Position numbers and translations under genes: made by a program
Part shown: positions 51,328 to 63,543 of the stretch, in pieces
How positions within the stretch are numbered: the first letter of the stretch is position 1
How the letters are laid out: every line of letters begins with the position of its first letter
The notes under the pieces: model-generated
Seen by the model: the letters and a program-made list of their open reading frames with translations, nothing else
Database searches by the model: none
What the model was told of the DNA's origin: nothing
NCBI RefSeq assembly: GCF_052324685.1
Contig: NC_135228.1
Coordinates: forward strand, 10,023,386-10,087,385
Source of the DNA: Brachyhypopomus gauderio
Taxonomy: Eukaryota; Chordata; Actinopteri; Gymnotiformes; Hypopomidae
Direction: 5' to 3'
DNA: 64,000 nt

Positions 51328-54005
51328 CTACAAAGAAGGGAATGAGTGATGGAGAATAACTATGGATAAATCATATACCTTGTATTCTGGTAATGGGTAA
51401 TAATCAAGAAGATCTCCTTGCTTCAGGCAAATTAAAGTAGAGGTCTGAGCTGCTACTTCCAGTGAATAGACACCCAAATGAACCAGTTGTAGAGCCTGCC
51501 GTCTCTCTACAACAAAATACACTTGAGAATCACAATGCACCAAGATAAGCTTGATTTCTCCAACTAGCAAACCTTCCTCGTCCCTTCCAATGATTACATA
51601 CATCCCCCTTTTGTACTTTGTGCCTTTTACAGTTATGTCATTAACAGCAATTGTATTGCTGGACACAAAATCAAATGGAGACGCTGCCTTTTTAATCTCA
51701 TCACTGTAGTCACTGGAATAAAATTCAGTTCCCTTGTCAATCTGAATTACAGGAGGAAACATACTGCCAGCACTTAAGTATGCCTGGAGGAGCTGATGTC
51801 TCTCTGCCAGGGTTGCGCATAGGTTTTTAAAATTGTGCAATTTTCAAGCACACTGTTTAAAATAAGTATGCTTGCTTTCGAATCTTAATGTCCACAAACG
51901 TATAAGAGGCCCAAACTTAATAATGAGTGCAGGGTAGTGACACAAATAGTGGTGTTTTGGCTTTAGGGGACGCTCTGGAAAGGTGTGAGCTCTGAAATCA
52001 ATATATTCATCAATGAGAACTTTCAAATAGGCCACCTGATCCGGAGTAATAACAGGTGCACATATGTAACCAACTATTTGTCGCAGAAGCAAAACCAACT
52101 GCCATACTGCACTATCTTCTGGATTTTCAATTCTGTCCCCAATTAAGAGAGGTAGTAGTCTCAAAAGACACCAGTTTTGCACAGCATGTCCAGACAACTT
52201 TTCACTGCCTGGGCTCATTTCAGGAGGTTTGTCGTTAGCATCAGCACCAAGATATTTAAACTGACTGATGCATCTGTTTAACTCTGCAAAGGTAAAATGC
52301 TTTTCCTGAGTTACTAAATGATTAATGTACAGTGCCAAGTCAAATGATACGACACCCTCAAAGAGATCATGACCCAGACATGGAGGTAGACCAGGCTGAC
52401 ACACATGAAAATATCTAAGTTGGTTGAAAACTGAATCAAACTTTATGCCAACTGCACTGTCCTTGTCATTTACTTCTCTATCCTGCAGATTCTCTTGATA
52501 GGACTGGACAGTTCTTGTTGTGCCAGTTGACAATGGATGTGACTGAAACATTTCTCGGTCAATGTCACAAAATCGGCAAAAATATGCACTCTTACTAAAA
52601 TTTTCCAGAAAGCCTCCAATACTGTGAGAGCCTAGATTATCCTCAGCTATGGCACACAAACCACCCCTCAAAACACGGCCATCCTTCAGGATAATACCAT
52701 TATCCTCTAGCTCCTCAAGATCTTTCAGCAACTGCCTAAAAACTGCTTCTTGTCCAAAATATTTAAAATCTTGTTCTCTGCACAAAAGCACAAGTTGCAT
52801 GTGATCAGTATTTGATCTATAGTGTGGTAGGATATCACCTAGAGTTAAATAAACAGCAAGCACCTTGTGTTTCTTTTTCCCTGAACCCAGTGGGTTTACT
52901 ACCTCAAATGAGTCTTGATAGAGTATCAGGGCTAAAGATGTTCCTTCAGTCTGAAACAATTCATTTTGCAATACAGCCTGTCCATCCCAAATATCTTGCA
53001 GAACATCAGGGTTTGTTACACGAGAATGCACATTCTCATACTGTTTCCTGACTGAATCAGACTCAAATAAAGAAGTAAGGGTTCTTTTCAAAGGGATATA
53101 TTGGACAAAACATTCTTTTCCAGATTCATTTAAGCCTAAATATAATGGCGTTGGTTCAACATAGCTGAAGCTGTTTTTGAAGATTGTCTTCCGGCGCTGA
53201 TCTGTTTGTAAAAGTCTATTCCCAGTCTTAAGAAGATCATCTTTTTGAAGTTCATGGATTACATTTTTTATGGTAATGTCATCAGTTCCAATTAATGTCA
53301 ATTTCTCACTTAATCTTGCAAATACATGAGACTGTCCAAGGTCGTGGATTTCTTGAAATCCATCAATAACTGCCTGAATTACTGATGCAGGTAACAACAA
53401 CTTTGCTTGAAGTTTCAAATAAAATAAAGTCAAGTTCTTAAAGAAGAGATCTTCATCCACATTAAGCACACTGACTCAAAGTGCTCAGGTTCATAGTCAC
53501 TCACAGATGTATCAAGGCTCTGAGTAGGCCTAATAGTTTCACTGGGGTTTACCAGGGCTTTTTCCTGAAGATGTTCAACTGAGCTGTTTTTGTGTGATCT
53601 AGATATATGAGAGGCAAACGTGGATTTTATTTTAAATGTTTTCACACATCCTCTGAAAGGACAACCAATTTGTCTGCCCTGTTGTAAATGGCCCTTCAAG
53701 TGAGAAATTAAATCTTTCAAATACCCACATTCAAACTGACAACCTTCTGTATAACAAATTAATTTTGAATCTGTTAACTGAAACTGGGAATGTTTACTAA
53801 CTCTTTGATATTCCTTGTGATCCCTATACAAATGAGATTTAAAAGCAGTGAATTTTTTAAATGAACGTGAACAGTCTGGGATACCACAAGTAAATGTTTG
53901 GTTTGGTACATTTTTATGCAACTTCATGTGCTGGGTGAAGGCTAGAAGACTACTAAACTCATTGTTACACAACTTGCAAATGTACATTATTGATTTTAAG
54001 CTCAA
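51328..54005 (-). pseudogene. C2H2-finger protein with transposase-like core
   Basis: The N-terminus (54005-53580) has C2H2 fingers: CKLCNNEFSSLLAFTQHMKLH, then CGIPDCSRSFKKFTAFKSHL, and two CxxxxC-type repeats. A one-base shift near 53475 leads to a 540-codon frame (53469-51844) with GGLCAIAEDNLGSHSIGGF, LPPCLGHDLFEGVVSFDLAL and KHHYLCHYPALIIKFGPL, then RFESKHTYFK. An in-frame TGA (51843-51841) separates HNFKNLCATLAERHQLLQAY and the C-terminal part to 51328. The conserved D, E and H blocks and the terminal HYP...FGPL...RFESKH pattern resemble tnp2/KDZ-type DDE transposases. That is inference. The protein is multicopy in fish and unnamed. It lies 4 bp upstream of the SAM exon. Confidence 0.6.
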
Positions 54006-55130
54006 ACCTAAAATGAATAGTCAAACTTCAACAAATCAAACTAGCTTATCACAGTGATCTTTGTTGTAGTGCAGTATGTCCTCATTCCAAGAATGAGGCA
54101 AATTCCTTTGGGAGACAAATAAAGGAACTATGACTATGACTATGAGTGATGCCAGATACCTAAACTGTAGAAAAAAACACAACCTGAAAAACTGCATGAA
54201 TTGCAAAAATGCAGGAAAAACTCTGTGGTGTTAGTTAAAAGGTGGTTATCACCAAATGGATGTCTTACTGCAGTGGTTCCAAACGTTATCAAACCAATAA
54301 ACTTTTACTCTGCCTAAACTAATGCTAGTTTGAAAATTAAAGATGAATTCTTAGTTACTAGATAGCTAGCTATATTTTCGCAATCTCAAACACCATATGG
54401 TCAATCATCGCTTTCTGAGAAAAAAATATAACAAAAAAGATCTTTTGTTTCTCATCTGAAAACTTTATCACGTGGAGCAACGGTTCGGGTCGCCGATCCC
54501 TAGTAGCTAGCTTACACCACTTGGTAGGTAGTTAGTCATTTAGCTCCCTGTAGGGCATAGTTATACCAACGAAGGAATAAAAATAGCTAACAGGCTTGCT
54601 AACCGTTTCCAACAATCGGTCCTATGTAGGACTGATGAAACTCCGATAATTATACAACGTTGATGGTCTCACTAAGACTGAATTTAACTATAACCGATAA
54701 CGAAAACAGCTCGCTAATGGATGTGCATTATAATCCCGTTTTTACATAACACTTTTCGTATGAGCTTTCTGCCATAAACGCGTCCCAGTTTGACAGTCAA
54801 AATGAACACAGCCATGCTAGGGTGGGTAACTCCTAACTAACGTTACATCTTTAGTGTTTAACATTACATGCATTTGGAAAATAATTTTTACTTACAAAGA
54901 CTGCTCGTTCTGTTTTCACCAGACTTTTTTCCCCGTGGAAAACAACCGCCTGTTTTTTTACCATTGTTTACTGTTAAATATACAGATGATAGTTGTGGTA
55001 ATGTGATGGCCCAAGATGCATTGCGTTCTACAGTATTACAACGCAAAATAGTAAAACAGTGCTTTGCTGTAAGATCTTACTGTAAATATTACAGCAATTG
55101 GTTACAGTGTAGTTTAGCGTTTGATAATTA
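54006..55130. other. Upstream flank, mostly unassigned
   Basis: AT-rich sequence with no coding signal. 54965-55115 carries TTACTGTAAATATTACAG-like motifs related in style to the MITE at 35233-35638, but no termini could be paired. Confidence 0.35.
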
Positions 55131-55132
55131 AT

Positions 55133-55815
55133 ATCCCCCCTTAGATAAAGGTACAGATCCAGGGGTTCACAGGCAAAGGGTTTTACGGTAGACTGGGGCG
55201 CTGGTGCTGTCATCCTGTCACTGCTCGAGGTCACTCAAGTTTGTTGACAGTGCAGTGGACGGATGCCATTGTCTCAGGATGCCCCCAAGCCTATGTTACC
55301 TTCTGGTTCTGCCTTTTTTTTAGCTAGGCTGTAATAGTTTAACTTAATGCCGGAGTTGCTGCCACACTCCAGAAATGTTTATAATTTCACCTGTCCTGTA
55401 TATGTCCCCATGCAGCGCTAATTTTCCCTGTTTCATTTCTCCACATGGCTGCCCGCCGGCTTGAGGAATAATGAGATGAGGAGACCAGCGATCCATCCTG
55501 GGCCAGCCACCTCCTGCCTAACCGGATGTCTACACCATGATGGACATTATTACATCTTTTTCCTTTTCTTTCTCTTCTTTCTGTATAAATGGTTGTGTTG
55601 TCATGGTGACCGGTGTCGGCCAGAGGAGGATGGGTTCCCCCCTGAGTCTTGGTTCCTCTCAAGGTTTCTTCCTCATGCAAAAAACTAGGGAGTTTTTCCT
55701 TGCCACTGTCGCCTTTGGCTTGCTCACTGGGGGCTAGGACCCGGCACTTGTAAAGCTGCTTTGTGACAACAACTGTTGTAAAAAGCGCTATATAAATAAA
55801 ATTTGATTGATTGAA
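55133..55815 (+). mobile_element. LINE 3' UTR copy with (TTGA)n tail
   Basis: GATAAAGGTACAGATCCAGG, AATGCCGGAGTTGCTGCCAC, TGGTGACCGGTGTC and AGAGGAGGATGGGTTCC appear in the same order as in the LINE at 59170-59800. The copy continues through AACTAGGGAGTTTTTCCTTG and AAAGCGCTATATAAATAAA to TTGATTGATTGA at 55803-55815. Its coding part is absent (5' truncated). Confidence 0.85.
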
Positions 55816-55954
55816 GAACCTAGCACGTTCGTTACATGGATCAAAACCCAGTTCAGGTATGAAATCACATTTATTTGTGTTTATTTGTATATTTCTGTAG
55901 CAGTTTGGCATGTCATAATAAACGCATTATTATTAAAGATAGATTTCTGTAATG

Positions 55955-56280
55955 TTTTTTAGGGCACAGTCTATGGAAACCTCTTGATATGGAGATTGAG
56001 GAGAACCAGAAGACAACTAATATTACAGCAGATTCCATAATTGAGGTCCAACGCTACCTGGCTGAAAGTAGCACACCCAGAACACAAGATCCATTACAAT
56101 ATTGGAAAGATAACCACAAAACATATCCACACCTTTATGTACTTGCACTTAGATATTTATGCACACCATCTTCATCTGTACCCTGTGAAAATTTTTTCTA
56201 AGGCAGGAGAACTTGTATCTAAGAGGAGAAATCGCCTTGGCGCTAACACTTCAAAAACTTTTGTTCCTCAATAAAAATAC
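55955..56280 (+). pseudogene. hAT transposase C-terminal dimerisation domain
   Basis: Following a TTTTTTAG acceptor at about 55961, the frame gives DPLQYWKDNHKTYPHLYVLA and SSSVPCE, then shifts one base in a T run (56190) to FSKAGELVSKRRNRLGANTS. The YW, VPCE-FS and KRRNRL spacing is the hATC dimerisation motif. Nothing upstream in the window continues it. Confidence 0.75.
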
Positions 56281-57162
56281 ATAAATGAATGCATTTTCTT
56301 GTCATTTTTTTGTGTTTTATATTATTTTACACTTTCATTAATGAAAATCCTTACATAAGTTGCACATTTTAGCTGAATTTTATTACACAAATTTGCTATA
56401 TTTTGCAGAGTTGGTTTAGCATTTACACAAGGTTTTAAGCAAATTTTGGAGTCTTCCGGACACAACAAATTAAGCAAATGAAATTATAAAATGATGAGAT
56501 CATATTTTAAGTAAACGAATGTCGATTAAATACTTCACAAGTTGATGTGTTGTCAGGATGCTTTTCCAACTTATTTTCATTTTGTTTACCTGCAATGATA
56601 TTATATATATACTGCAGGGGTCACTATTGAGTGACCATCAGTGTCCGTACAGTGTCAACAGTTTGTGTAGTGTGTCGATACACTCCTTGAGGTATCATCT
56701 TCCCATCACTAGTTAGGATACTAGAATTTGAAGGGAAACAATGGAGGACTCCAAAATTGATGACCAACTAGGAGAGTAACACCAAGGGGATTATATACAC
56801 AGAAAACGAGACGGTGAAATGAGACGCAGGTGGGGACAATGAGGGCAGGGGCGTGGCAGACAGAGAGAGAAACCATAGGAACAGGCAAACTAGGCGGGAC
56901 CAAGGAGGAGGGAGGTGTCGGACGTGACACCTTCTGTTACATTTAGAGAAGATTCCTCAGGTTTTTATCCACAGGCCAACATCACCACCTAATCCATTAA
57001 TTGCTAATTTAGCTAATCTGCAAATTTTTGGCATTAATTGGAATTACTACATCTGCTAAACTGTAAACATGCTTATAAACTTGTCACTTTGCTCCACAAA
57101 CTTTTCCAAGTCTCATTGCATTCTTATTTTAATATTTAAAATAAGACTTATATATTTATATA
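56281..57162. other. Unassigned stretch with a possible LTR remnant
   Basis: AT-rich intergenic sequence. The GC-rich part 56740-56935 (GACGCAGGTGGGGACAATGA, GGGCGTGGCAGACAG) recalls internal sequence of fish retroelements but has no recognisable ends or coding motif. Confidence 0.3.
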
Positions 57163-57164
57163 TA

Positions 57165-57357
57165 CTGCTCAAAAAAATTAAGGGAACACTAAAATAACAA
57201 ATCCTAGATCTCAATTAATAAAAATCATTGAAATCCATTTGCACAAGAGCAGTTGAAATTGATTCATAATAAGTGTTGCTTCCTATCTGAACACGAAGTG
57301 TGGATGACTTGGAGTTACATTGTGTTGTTTAAGTGTTCCCTTTATTTTTTTGAGCAG
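57165..57357. mobile_element. Tc1/mariner MITE
   Basis: CTGCTCAAAAAAATTAAGGG and the inverse CCCTTTATTTTTTTGAGCAG bound about 193 bp. TA precedes the left terminus, and TGTA follows the right, so the left end probably lost two terminal bases. Common fish Tc1-type MITE termini. Confidence 0.8.
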
Positions 57358-57559
57358 TGTATAATAACATATATTTTTGTGACTTTTTCATTGCTATTTA
57401 AATCTGTATATATTATCTTAATTACAAACTTACACGGTGATACAGTTTCATCCTTTTGTACACTTGTGTGCTAACTGAATTATATATAGTCTGGTGGCAA
57501 TATTTGTTTGACATAAATTCTTGATTTATGACATTTACATATTATAGACAGAGGTTTTA

Positions 57560-58632
57560 CGACTGCTAACATGCATTTCCCAATACTGGGGATACATTTT
57601 CAACATTTACCTCATACAAATAGCCAAATAGTTAATAGCCTGTTCAAAAGAGCATTTTCTTAACTAAATACCAACTCTGCATTTCACAATGCAAACAATG
57701 TTTTCTCTTTATTCACCAACTTTGTTAAAATGCAGCAAACCTGGTTCAGTATCCAATAATTCTTTTAAACACTAGCGTAGATACACATACAAATACACAT
57801 ACAAAAAAGCCACACAAGGGGGAACACACAGGATACAAAACTGAACAGTCTTGTTACGTGTAATTTAAACAGGCTTCAGCAGTTGGCCACATGCTTTCAT
57901 CCACATCACATCGGATGTTGGCCCTTGCCATGCATGTTGGATAGAAACGCTTGGCATGGCTTATCCACCCCTGGCAGTCTTCAGCTGAAATGTCTCTGCA
58001 GCCACGGTCCATTGCATCCAGGATGGACATTTGTTCATGGGGCCAATGATCATACACCTTCCATGCACCTCCAGACTGAAACATGTTCCTGAGTGGGGTT
58101 GAGGAAAGGTGAGTTCATTCAAAAATGAAAGGAGGAGGTCACTGTTATAGGGACCAATCTGGCATTTGTGAAGGACCAAACCAACACTTGAGATTGCAGG
58201 ACAAATGAAATGTGAAATGTGAAATTTGCTCCTCTCTGACCCGGTACATTACTTTGCTGCATTTTATTTCAATTATTTATATGTGCAAAATATGTGTATT
58301 GCAGTAATAGCTTTTTACCTGCCTTTGTTTTTGCAGAACTTTGCATTTTATATGATATTTAATGTTTTGAACCTTAGGTTTTCATTTTTGACATGCTGTG
58401 TGCAAGCATTTGTAAATAAGACAAGAATGATTCAGAATTTTGTTATTGGGTAACCTTGTGTGTATATAAAACGTAAGCAATGTAGTAACATTTTAAATGA
58501 CTGCATTTTGTACAAAAACAACATGAATTGTACTAACTGTATAGCTTACTGAAGACTGATGGTTTTACTGTGTTTAATGTTTTGAAAATGTGACTACAGA
58601 TGTGACTATGGATAAAAGGATGTTAGCAGTCG
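57560..58632 (-). mobile_element. IS630/Tc1-like DNA transposon, internally deleted
   Basis: CGACTGCTAACAT (57560) and ATGTTAGCAGTCG (ending 58632) are perfect inverted termini flanked by TA (57558-57559, 58633-58634). The interior holds a transposase remnant on the minus strand (57854-58200). It inserted next to the LINE piece that resumes at about 58665. Confidence 0.82.
57854..58200 (-). pseudogene. IS630-like DDE transposase remnant
   Basis: Minus-strand KCQIGPYNSDLLLSFLNELT (58170-58110) is followed, after a frame change, by AWKVYDHWPHEQMSILDAM, DISAEDCQGWISHAKRFYP and ANIRCDVDESMWP to a stop at 57854. These blocks normally flank the conserved DNxxxH and PPYSPxLNPIE catalytic segment. 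That segment is missing, so the catalytic core has been deleted. Confidence 0.65.
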
Positions 58633-58664
58633 TAAAAAACTGTAAATAGTCGCAAGACAGAAAA

Positions 58665-59807
58665 TACCAGATCTAATGCTAAATCTCGCAGACTACCCCA
58701 TTACACTTGGCTCAGTAGCCAAAAATCTCAATGTCATACTCAACTCTGACCTATAATTTGATAAATACATAGATAATACTATTAGGATAGCTTTTCTACC
58801 TCTCCGTTTTATTAACAAGCTAAGAATTGCATTATCACAGCAAGATGCAGAAACATTGGTACATGCCTTTGTTAGCTCCAGATTAGAATACTGTAACTCA
58901 TTACAGTCAAGATGCTCATATAGGAATATAAATAAACTTCAAATTGTTCAAAATGCCACAGCCAGAGTTCTGACTAGAACTAGAAAATTCAATCATATCA
59001 GGCCAGTCCCATCTATCCTGCATTGGCTTCCAGTTAAATTCTGTATTGATTTTAGAATTCTTCTTCGGACTTATAAAGCACTGCACGGGCTTGCCCCTGA
59101 TTACCTCCAGGAACTTATCTCCTATTATGAACTCCCACATCCACTAAGATCACAGGGTAATTAATGTGCCACCTTAAATAAAGGTACAGATCCAGGAGTT
59201 CATGGGCTAAGGGTCATATGATAACCTGTCGTCCTGTCACTGCACGTGGTCACTCATGTTTGTTAACAGTGTAGTGGATGGATGCCAATGTCTCAGAATG
59301 CTCCCATGTCTGTGCTACCTTCTGGTTCTGCCTTTTTTGCTAGGCTGTAATAATTTAATGCCGGAGTTGCTGCCACACTCCAGAAATGTTTGAATTTCTT
59401 CTGTCTGGCATGATTCCATGCAGAACTCATTGCCCTCTTTCCTTTTTCCAAATGGCTGCCCGCCTAACAGAAATACTGAGATGAGGAGAGACGAGCCTTT
59501 CCTAAGATCCACCCTGGCCTAGCCACCTCCTGCCTAACCAGCTATGATGAAGTATCATCCCAATGCCCTGGACTCTCTCACTACCCCAAACTCTCCCCTG
59601 CTATGGCTGTATCTCCATGGACCTGGACTATTATCAACCATCAAGAAGTTTAAGAATAGAAATTACATTGAGAACTTGTGTATATAAATACAAATAAAGT
59701 TGAGAATTATTAATACTTCCCATTTTTTCTTTGCTTATGTATCTCTCTAATTGTTGTTATGGTGACCGGTGTCAGCCAGAGGAGGATGGGTTCCTCCCCA
59801 GAGTGTG
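58665..59807 (+). mobile_element. 5'-truncated LINE with C-terminal ORF and 3' UTR
   Basis: Begins within ORF2 (NLADYPITLGSVAKNLNVIL). It runs SRLEYCNSLQSRCSYRN, LHWLPVKFCIDFRILLRTY and GLAPDYLQELISYYELPHP, and leaves frame at 59164. The 3' UTR matches 55133-55640 and ends abruptly at the MITE at 59810. One stop lies near 58758. Same family as the composite LINE at 19500-35232. Confidence 0.85.
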
Positions 59808-59809
59808 TA

Positions 59810-60109
59810 CTGATTTTAGTTAGAGATACTGGCATCCCTTTTTAAAATGTGTTAAAAGCCTTAAAATATATTTTTTTTATTGTAGAAGCATAATCTCAAG
59901 TGAAAAAATAATTAAGAAAAAAAAATCATGACTAAGAAATAATTATTTCCCATAAAATAACCTGTTCCACAAGAACTGGCTTTTTTCTATATTTTTTCAG
60001 TGAGATTATGCTTCTGCAATAAAATATTAAATTATTTTAAGGCTTTTTGCACATTTTAATTATGGGTGCCAATAATTATGGAGGGCATTGTGTGTCTGAC
60101 TAAAATCAG
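59810..60109. mobile_element. Tc1/mariner MITE
   Basis: CTGATTTTAGTTAGAGA at the left and CTGACTAAAATCAG at the right are inverted, flanked by TA at 59808-59809 and 60110-60111; 300 bp. Internally, GATTATGCTTCTGCAATAAA is the inverse of TTATTGTAGAAGCATAATCT, so nearly the whole element is palindromic. Confidence 0.85.
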
Positions 60110-60119
60110 TACATTACCA

Positions 60120-60148
60120 TTATATATATATATATATATTTTTTTTTT
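60120..60148. repeat. (TA)n/(T)n microsatellite
   Basis: Ten TA units followed by a T run, next to the MITE. Confidence 0.9.
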
Positions 60149-60279
60149 GAATTGTCTTTTTACATATGCTAAATGTCTGATGGTCACATTTTAACAAAAT
60201 ACATTTACAAATATCTTTATTGTACAAGACAATAAAAAAGCTGAGGTGGTCAAGGTCACAGTTGTGAGGTACTACACAC

Positions 60280-60280
60280 G

Positions 60281-60342
<62 letters not shown>
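60280..60342. repeat. (CA)n microsatellite
   Basis: About 28 CA units. The Cys/Val frame read on the opposite strand is an artefact of the repeat. Confidence 0.95.
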
Positions 60343-60343
<1 letters not shown>

Positions 60344-60851
60344 TTGCCTCTAAGGTGATGCCTTAGCAGCATGTAATGCAATTTCCTAAAACACAACTTT
60401 AAGCTCTTTTATAACATGGGACCATTCATTCAGACATTTTACAATTTGAAGTAAATGGGGAAAAATCTGTACAACAACCAATGTGAAAATTTCTCCAGAC
60501 TTTGGAATTATTCTGTCAGTTCACTGGATTGTCTGTCTTAAGAAATTAGACTCAAAACAACAATGTGTGAAACAATGTTCTAAACAAAACTAAATATGCT
60601 TTGTATTCCTATCACAACTTGTCTACAAGCTTTCTTGTTTCTCCGCTGTGGATTTAGCACAGTACATCATCAGTCTACCATAAAGATAGTTCTGACAGTG
60701 AGTTCCAATCATATTATTTTGAACCTACTTTCAGCATCACCCTATAGAAAAAAGGCATAAGAAAATGTACACTATTTACCAAAATGTCCTCATAAAAAAA
60801 GTGACTGGAGGCATGTAGTATTGACACCTCACTAGTCAATGTGTGGAAGCC
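60343..60851. other. 3' flank of MED31
   Basis: Downstream sequence of MED31 (the gene is on the minus strand), presumably its 3' UTR and intergenic DNA. AATAAA-type signals in the gene's sense were not pinned down. Nothing else recognised. Confidence 0.4.
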
Positions 60852-63021
60852 TTATTTGGAGGTGGGGTTGCCATGGGGAGGGGCCTGTTGCTGCTGTTGC
60901 TGCTGCTGCTCAGCGAGAGCTTGCTGAAGGCGCGTGCGCTTGCGCGAGTAGTGCTGCCAGTGCAGGATCTGCTGCTCGTCGATGAATTTGGCACACTGAG
61001 CATTCACCAGCTCCTTCCGGAAGTGCTCATACTGCAAAAGTTCCAACATGTGCAAGCAATGTGGATATCTGGGGTGGGGGAAAAAAGAAGGAAAACATTT
61101 GGGTTTCGAATAGTGGTGGGCCGTTAACGGCGTTCGTTAATTTGATACTCTTATCGGGCGATATAAAAATTATCGCCATTAATCTATTTTTAAAGTTGGG
61201 TTGGGAACTGGGTCAAAATGGGTAAGCAAACTATGATGACTTTCAACTTGATAGTTTAGCTCAGCTGTATTCCGAACCAAATTGCACAGTAGGGGCGAGA
61301 ACGAGTTTTTTAAACTTGTGAATTACAAATCGTTCGTGTGTTTACATGGATGCAGCCACGAAGTCGCCAGGTTTGCTTCATGGAAAATTCATTTTTAGGA
61401 ACGTAAAGTGTTACCGGAGCGGAGCTCGGAGCGGTCGTTTTCTGCATGGTCCTAGCGCTAGATTCGTCGCTATTTAAATATTTCTTTTTAACCGTTAAAA
61501 CTGCAGAAGACCAAACCCGGCTTTTGAAAAAGTGCCCCCCCCAAATTACGTCCATGAGGTTAAATGTACTAAATGTTGGCTTACATTTCAAATATCATGT
61601 TTAACTGAATAAACCGTTGAACACGAGTAGCCTACATTTTATTGAGCATGTTTTTTTTTTCTTCAAGTATCAAAGTAGAACAGCTTCCTCAAGCAGATGC
61701 ATTTTGGAAACAGGAGATGAGCCCCTGGTCTAATGCACCCTCTGTATTAAGAAACCCCATCACAAAAACTGACTTTTAGTCATTACTTGGGTAGCACGCA
61801 TATGAGCCATTTTAATATAGATTAATTTCAAGATTTCAGTGAGATTCATCAAGATTAAAAAAAATAATCTATGCCCACCCCTAGTTTCGAAACATCACAA
61901 ACAACAGTAACTTGCAATTTCCACCTGCATGGGAGTAGTAGTTTTTTTTTTTATGAATGGAACTGAATGATAAGATTTTGTTTTAATGATTTTCTGATTT
62001 TTAAAAAGCTTAGTGAAAAATAATGTGTCATAAAACAACAATGAGGTAAAATACACGGCACTTACTTTAGGAATTTGGCATATTCTGGTTCTTTCCAATA
62101 AAGCAAATACTTCAGGTAATTCACAAAAGGTTTTTCTCTCAGGTAGCCTCTTTGAGCTAAAACTAGAAAGCAAAACAAACGTAAAAGGTCAAAAGGTATC
62201 TACCAATTTTTGTATCCTGCAATAAATGCAATTATTTGCACAAGCTTATTAAAGATTCAGGCTTCAATCGTTCATTTTAACGTTAGGAGAGATGCTCACT
62301 TAACTTATTTACGCCAACAAATATTAACCAAGAACATTAAAAAATGGCTAAATCGACATCTTTGAGTTTATAGAATAACAAACAATGGGTCCTGTGGGAG
62401 TATTTAAGATCTGAAGGGAAAAAAATAACTTGAAGCTATTTCACACTTGTGCTTACATTTGCTTACATTAATTCAGCCAAATCAATGTAGGTAACTAGGT
62501 ATGTCCAGTTTTCTTAGATCATGTGAACATCCCAAAACACTCGATGGAAAATCCGAAAATACAGAAAGGTCTGGGTGCTCCCCGTGCACAGTGAAAACTG
62601 CGACTTGACGAGAGTTATAGTTTGTATCTTAGTCTGCTACATCACTATTAACTTAGGTTAGCTGACTACTAAAGTGACTAACGTTAGTGTGTAGCAGCTA
62701 GGTGAACAATCAAGTAAACAAGTATTTTAACTTACAGTTAAGGTAATTTGGGTTGGCCAAGCATTGGACAAACTCCAACTCCGACTGGAACCGGTTCCTC
62801 GATTGCTCTTCTGCACAGGTAAAGATGAGTTTTAGTAAACAACGATACGACTATCGACTAACTATTAGACACTAGATCTTAGCTAGTTAGCCGTTTTCGC
62901 TAGCTAGCTTTGTGTGTGTCCAAATATAGTTAAATGTGAAGCGTTGGGTTGTTGTTAGTAAGAGCTAGCTAGTTAGCTACTCACGGAAAAGCTTTATTTG
63001 TCGTTACAAACCTGTTTCCAT
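60852..63021 (-). CDS. med31: Mediator complex subunit 31 (four exons)
   Basis: Exons (minus): 63021-63012 (ATG plus ten bases in all), 62810-62736, 62162-62066 and 61068-60852. Every intron has GT donor and AG acceptor (GTTTGT, GTAAGT, GTAAGT). The exons sum to 399 nt, giving 132 residues and a stop. Exon 2 carries [15 protein letters not shown], exon 3 [20 protein letters not shown], and exon 4 [20 protein letters not shown], then [17 protein letters not shown]. This is the conserved Soh1/MED31 fold. A tail of eight Gln (60883-60912 region) precedes the stop. MED31 is a middle-module subunit of the nuclear Mediator that links transcription factors to RNA polymerase II. Length is close to the usual vertebrate length of about 130. 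The start is chosen because METE opens the family. No lesion was seen, so it is an intact host gene and the anchor of this window. Confidence 0.97.
61111..61883. mobile_element. Non-autonomous hAT element in MED31 intron 3
   Basis: TAGTGGTGGGC at the left and GCCCACCCCTA at the right are inverted, with the TSD GTTTCGAA at 61103-61110 and 61884-61891; 773 bp. The interior (about 61460-61555) contains sequence shared with the small MITE at 10105-10261. No transposase. It lies in an intron just upstream (genomic right) of exon 4 and does not touch splice sites. Confidence 0.92.
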
Positions 63022-63540
63022 AACACCAGCCTTTGCACACGACCGAATACAGGACCGGTAATTTCAACAAACCATGTAATCGTGCAATATAATACTAAAA
63101 TTATGTTGAATTTATTAAAGTAGCGCTAGGTTCTTCATTGAAACTTCAGCGCTTCCCGTTCTCTAGGCCATATTTGTCATCAAGCTGTTCTCAGTGACGT
63201 ACATAATGACTTTTTACGACAGTCGAGCGTGTCGCTATGTCGGAAATTTTGACTGCGCATGCGCGGAATTGTACGTCATTTCCGATAAGTCTTACGGCTG
63301 CTGCTGCACGAATACGGCATACCCAATTTGGACTACGCATGGGCGTCAAACTAGACACTTGAATTATAATATTTTACAATAAAAACGCGTGAAAACCAAT
63401 GCTATGATAAATGCTTATATGTGCATTCGTTATAATTATTAACGTAGTTTTAAAAATATTTTTTAAAGTTTTAAATATATATTTTTAAGTACTTATAAAA
63501 TCAGCATTCCAAATAATTTTGTAATAATTTTGTTGCTTTA
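63022..63540. other. MED31 upstream region
   Basis: Sequence 5' to the MED31 start, including the expected promoter and 5' UTR on the minus strand. CpG-containing around 63185-63300, with no TATA box placed confidently. No other gene recognised. Confidence 0.4.
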
Positions 63541-63543
63541 ACC

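Noticed and set aside
54965-55115. Second mariner MITE like 35233-35638
   Set aside because: Similar TTACAGTAA composition but no pairable termini or TA duplication.
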